This document shows, piece after piece, positions 49,477 to 49,906 of a stretch of 49,906 nt of DNA. The stretch lies in IMG/VR virus record IMGVR_UViG_3300035564_000090, positions 1 through 49,906 of that record. One strand, written 5' to 3'. The notes under the pieces were generated by a model, which had not been told where the DNA came from, searched no databases, and saw nothing but the letters and a program-made list of their open reading frames with translations. Position 1 is the first letter of the stretch, and every line of letters starts with the position of its first letter. A program made the translations under genes and the position numbers. Source of the DNA: a virus.

Positions 49477-49686
49477 TCACAATTGTTTTAATTTATTTAT
49501 TTCTTTTTTATAATATCTTAAACCTTTTCGTGCTCTGCATATATCTTTTTTAATAGTTTTTGTTTCTTGCAATATACAATTTAATGCTTTTTTATAAGAT
49601 TTTATTATTTGTTTTTTAGCAATTTTAAGCCTTAAAATATTTTTTTCGAGTGAAACGATATAAAAATCAATGCCACCGTTATTCAT
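49477..49686 (-). CDS. Helical basic protein, 69 aa
   Basis: ATG 49686, five nt after the upstream stop (frame is open further up). Charged helical (LRLKIAKKQIIKSYKKALN). Function is unknown. Confidence 0.55.
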   Translation of the reverse strand: MNNGGIDFYIVSLEKNILRLKIAKKQIIKSYKKALNCILQETKTIKKDICRARKGLRYYKKEINKLKQL

Positions 49687-49690
49687 AATT

Positions 49691-49906
49691 TTACCCGTTT
49701 TTTGATATTTTATCATAATTCCCACAATACAACATAGTCGATTTTTCTTTTGCATATCTTTTCGCTGTTCTGCAAGTTGTTTGATGTTTACAATTATCAC
49801 AAAGATGCTTGGTTTTTTTCATAATTATTTTTTCCATGCTTTCTACAAACCGAATCCATTCTGGATTTTTTATTAGTTCTTCTTGGTCTTGGAATGGAAT
49901 AAGAAA
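49691..49906 (-). CDS. Partial Cys-rich protein, 5' end missing
   Basis: A 71-codon frame open to the window edge, ending with CDNCKHQTTC and a later Cys (LYCGNYD). This Cys pattern recurs in small phage proteins. Its start lies outside the window. Confidence 0.6.
   Translation of the reverse strand, partial: FLIPFQDQEELIKNPEWIRFVESMEKIIMKKTKHLCDNCKHQTTCRTAKRYAKEKSTMLYCGNYDKISKNG

Noticed and set aside
22-49906. Complete circular genome with the two end genes being one split gene
   Set aside because: Joining base 22 to base 49906 puts the two minus-strand frames out of register and stops early; adapter may hide bases, so it stays unproven.

Overview
This window looks like almost an entire tailed-phage genome (siphovirus-type, HK97-fold capsid). 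It is AT-rich with dense small genes that often overlap as ATGA, strong GGAGG ribosome binding sites, and TTGACA/TATAAT-type promoters. The promoter and RBS style argues against Bacteroidetes and fits a Firmicutes-like or spirochaete-like host. A spanin-like nested gene pair would suggest a host with two membranes. The host cannot be named from the sequence. Bases 1-21 are Illumina adapter, so the left end is a library or physical end. Both end genes are cut.

Layout. (1) 22-8369, minus strand: small membrane and Cys-rich proteins, an orphan DNA methyltransferase, a VRR-NUC nuclease, a fused Mre11/SbcD-Rad50/SbcC protein, a Gly-rich repeat protein next to a DUF6948-like protein, a mini ABC-type ATPase and a RecT/Bet annealing protein. 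(2) 8370-9999: a divergent promoter pair, then a plus-strand operon of a winged-helix regulator, a basic protein and a membrane protein. (3) 9996-15768, minus: membrane proteins, a C39-like peptidase (possible lysin), HTH and zinc-ribbon proteins, a DEDD exonuclease, three tRNA or tRNA-like elements, a chain of hairpins and a 298-bp ISL3-like MITE. (4) 15800-18012: a control hub in which a small HTH gene sits between two inverted copies of one 43-bp promoter. One copy drives a plus-strand operon of small proteins separated by CCGG hairpins. (5) 18066-24067, minus: accessory genes including ASCH, a DUF2284-like protein between 47-bp direct repeats, two nested membrane genes, YopX, an Acb2-type cyclic-nucleotide sponge and a secreted protein, all behind a structured leader. 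(6) 24132-26341: replication genes behind a long leader with two terminator-like structures and an iteron-rich, origin-like region. (7) 26376-46203, minus: tail fibre/tip, Dit, tape measure, frameshifted tail chaperones, major tail protein, neck proteins, capsid, protease, a four-gene surface cassette, portal-MuF fusion and a ferritin with an apparently complete ferroxidase centre. (8) 46211-49445, plus: divergent packaging operon (TerS, TerL) ending with a holin. (9) 49477-49906, minus: two small genes running off the end.

How it works together: early genes (recombination, nucleases, anti-defence) and late genes (head/tail, packaging) have separate promoters. Head and packaging operons share a three-site operator at 46212-46266. 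A recurring theme is RNA-level control: structured leaders, covarying 5' hairpins and modular intergenic hairpins. The most notable items are the promoter-bracketed regulator hub, the leader with loop/ribosome-binding-site complementarity, the ferritin in the structural operon, the nested membrane-gene pair, the fused Mre11-Rad50 protein, the MITE and the odd tRNA-like elements.
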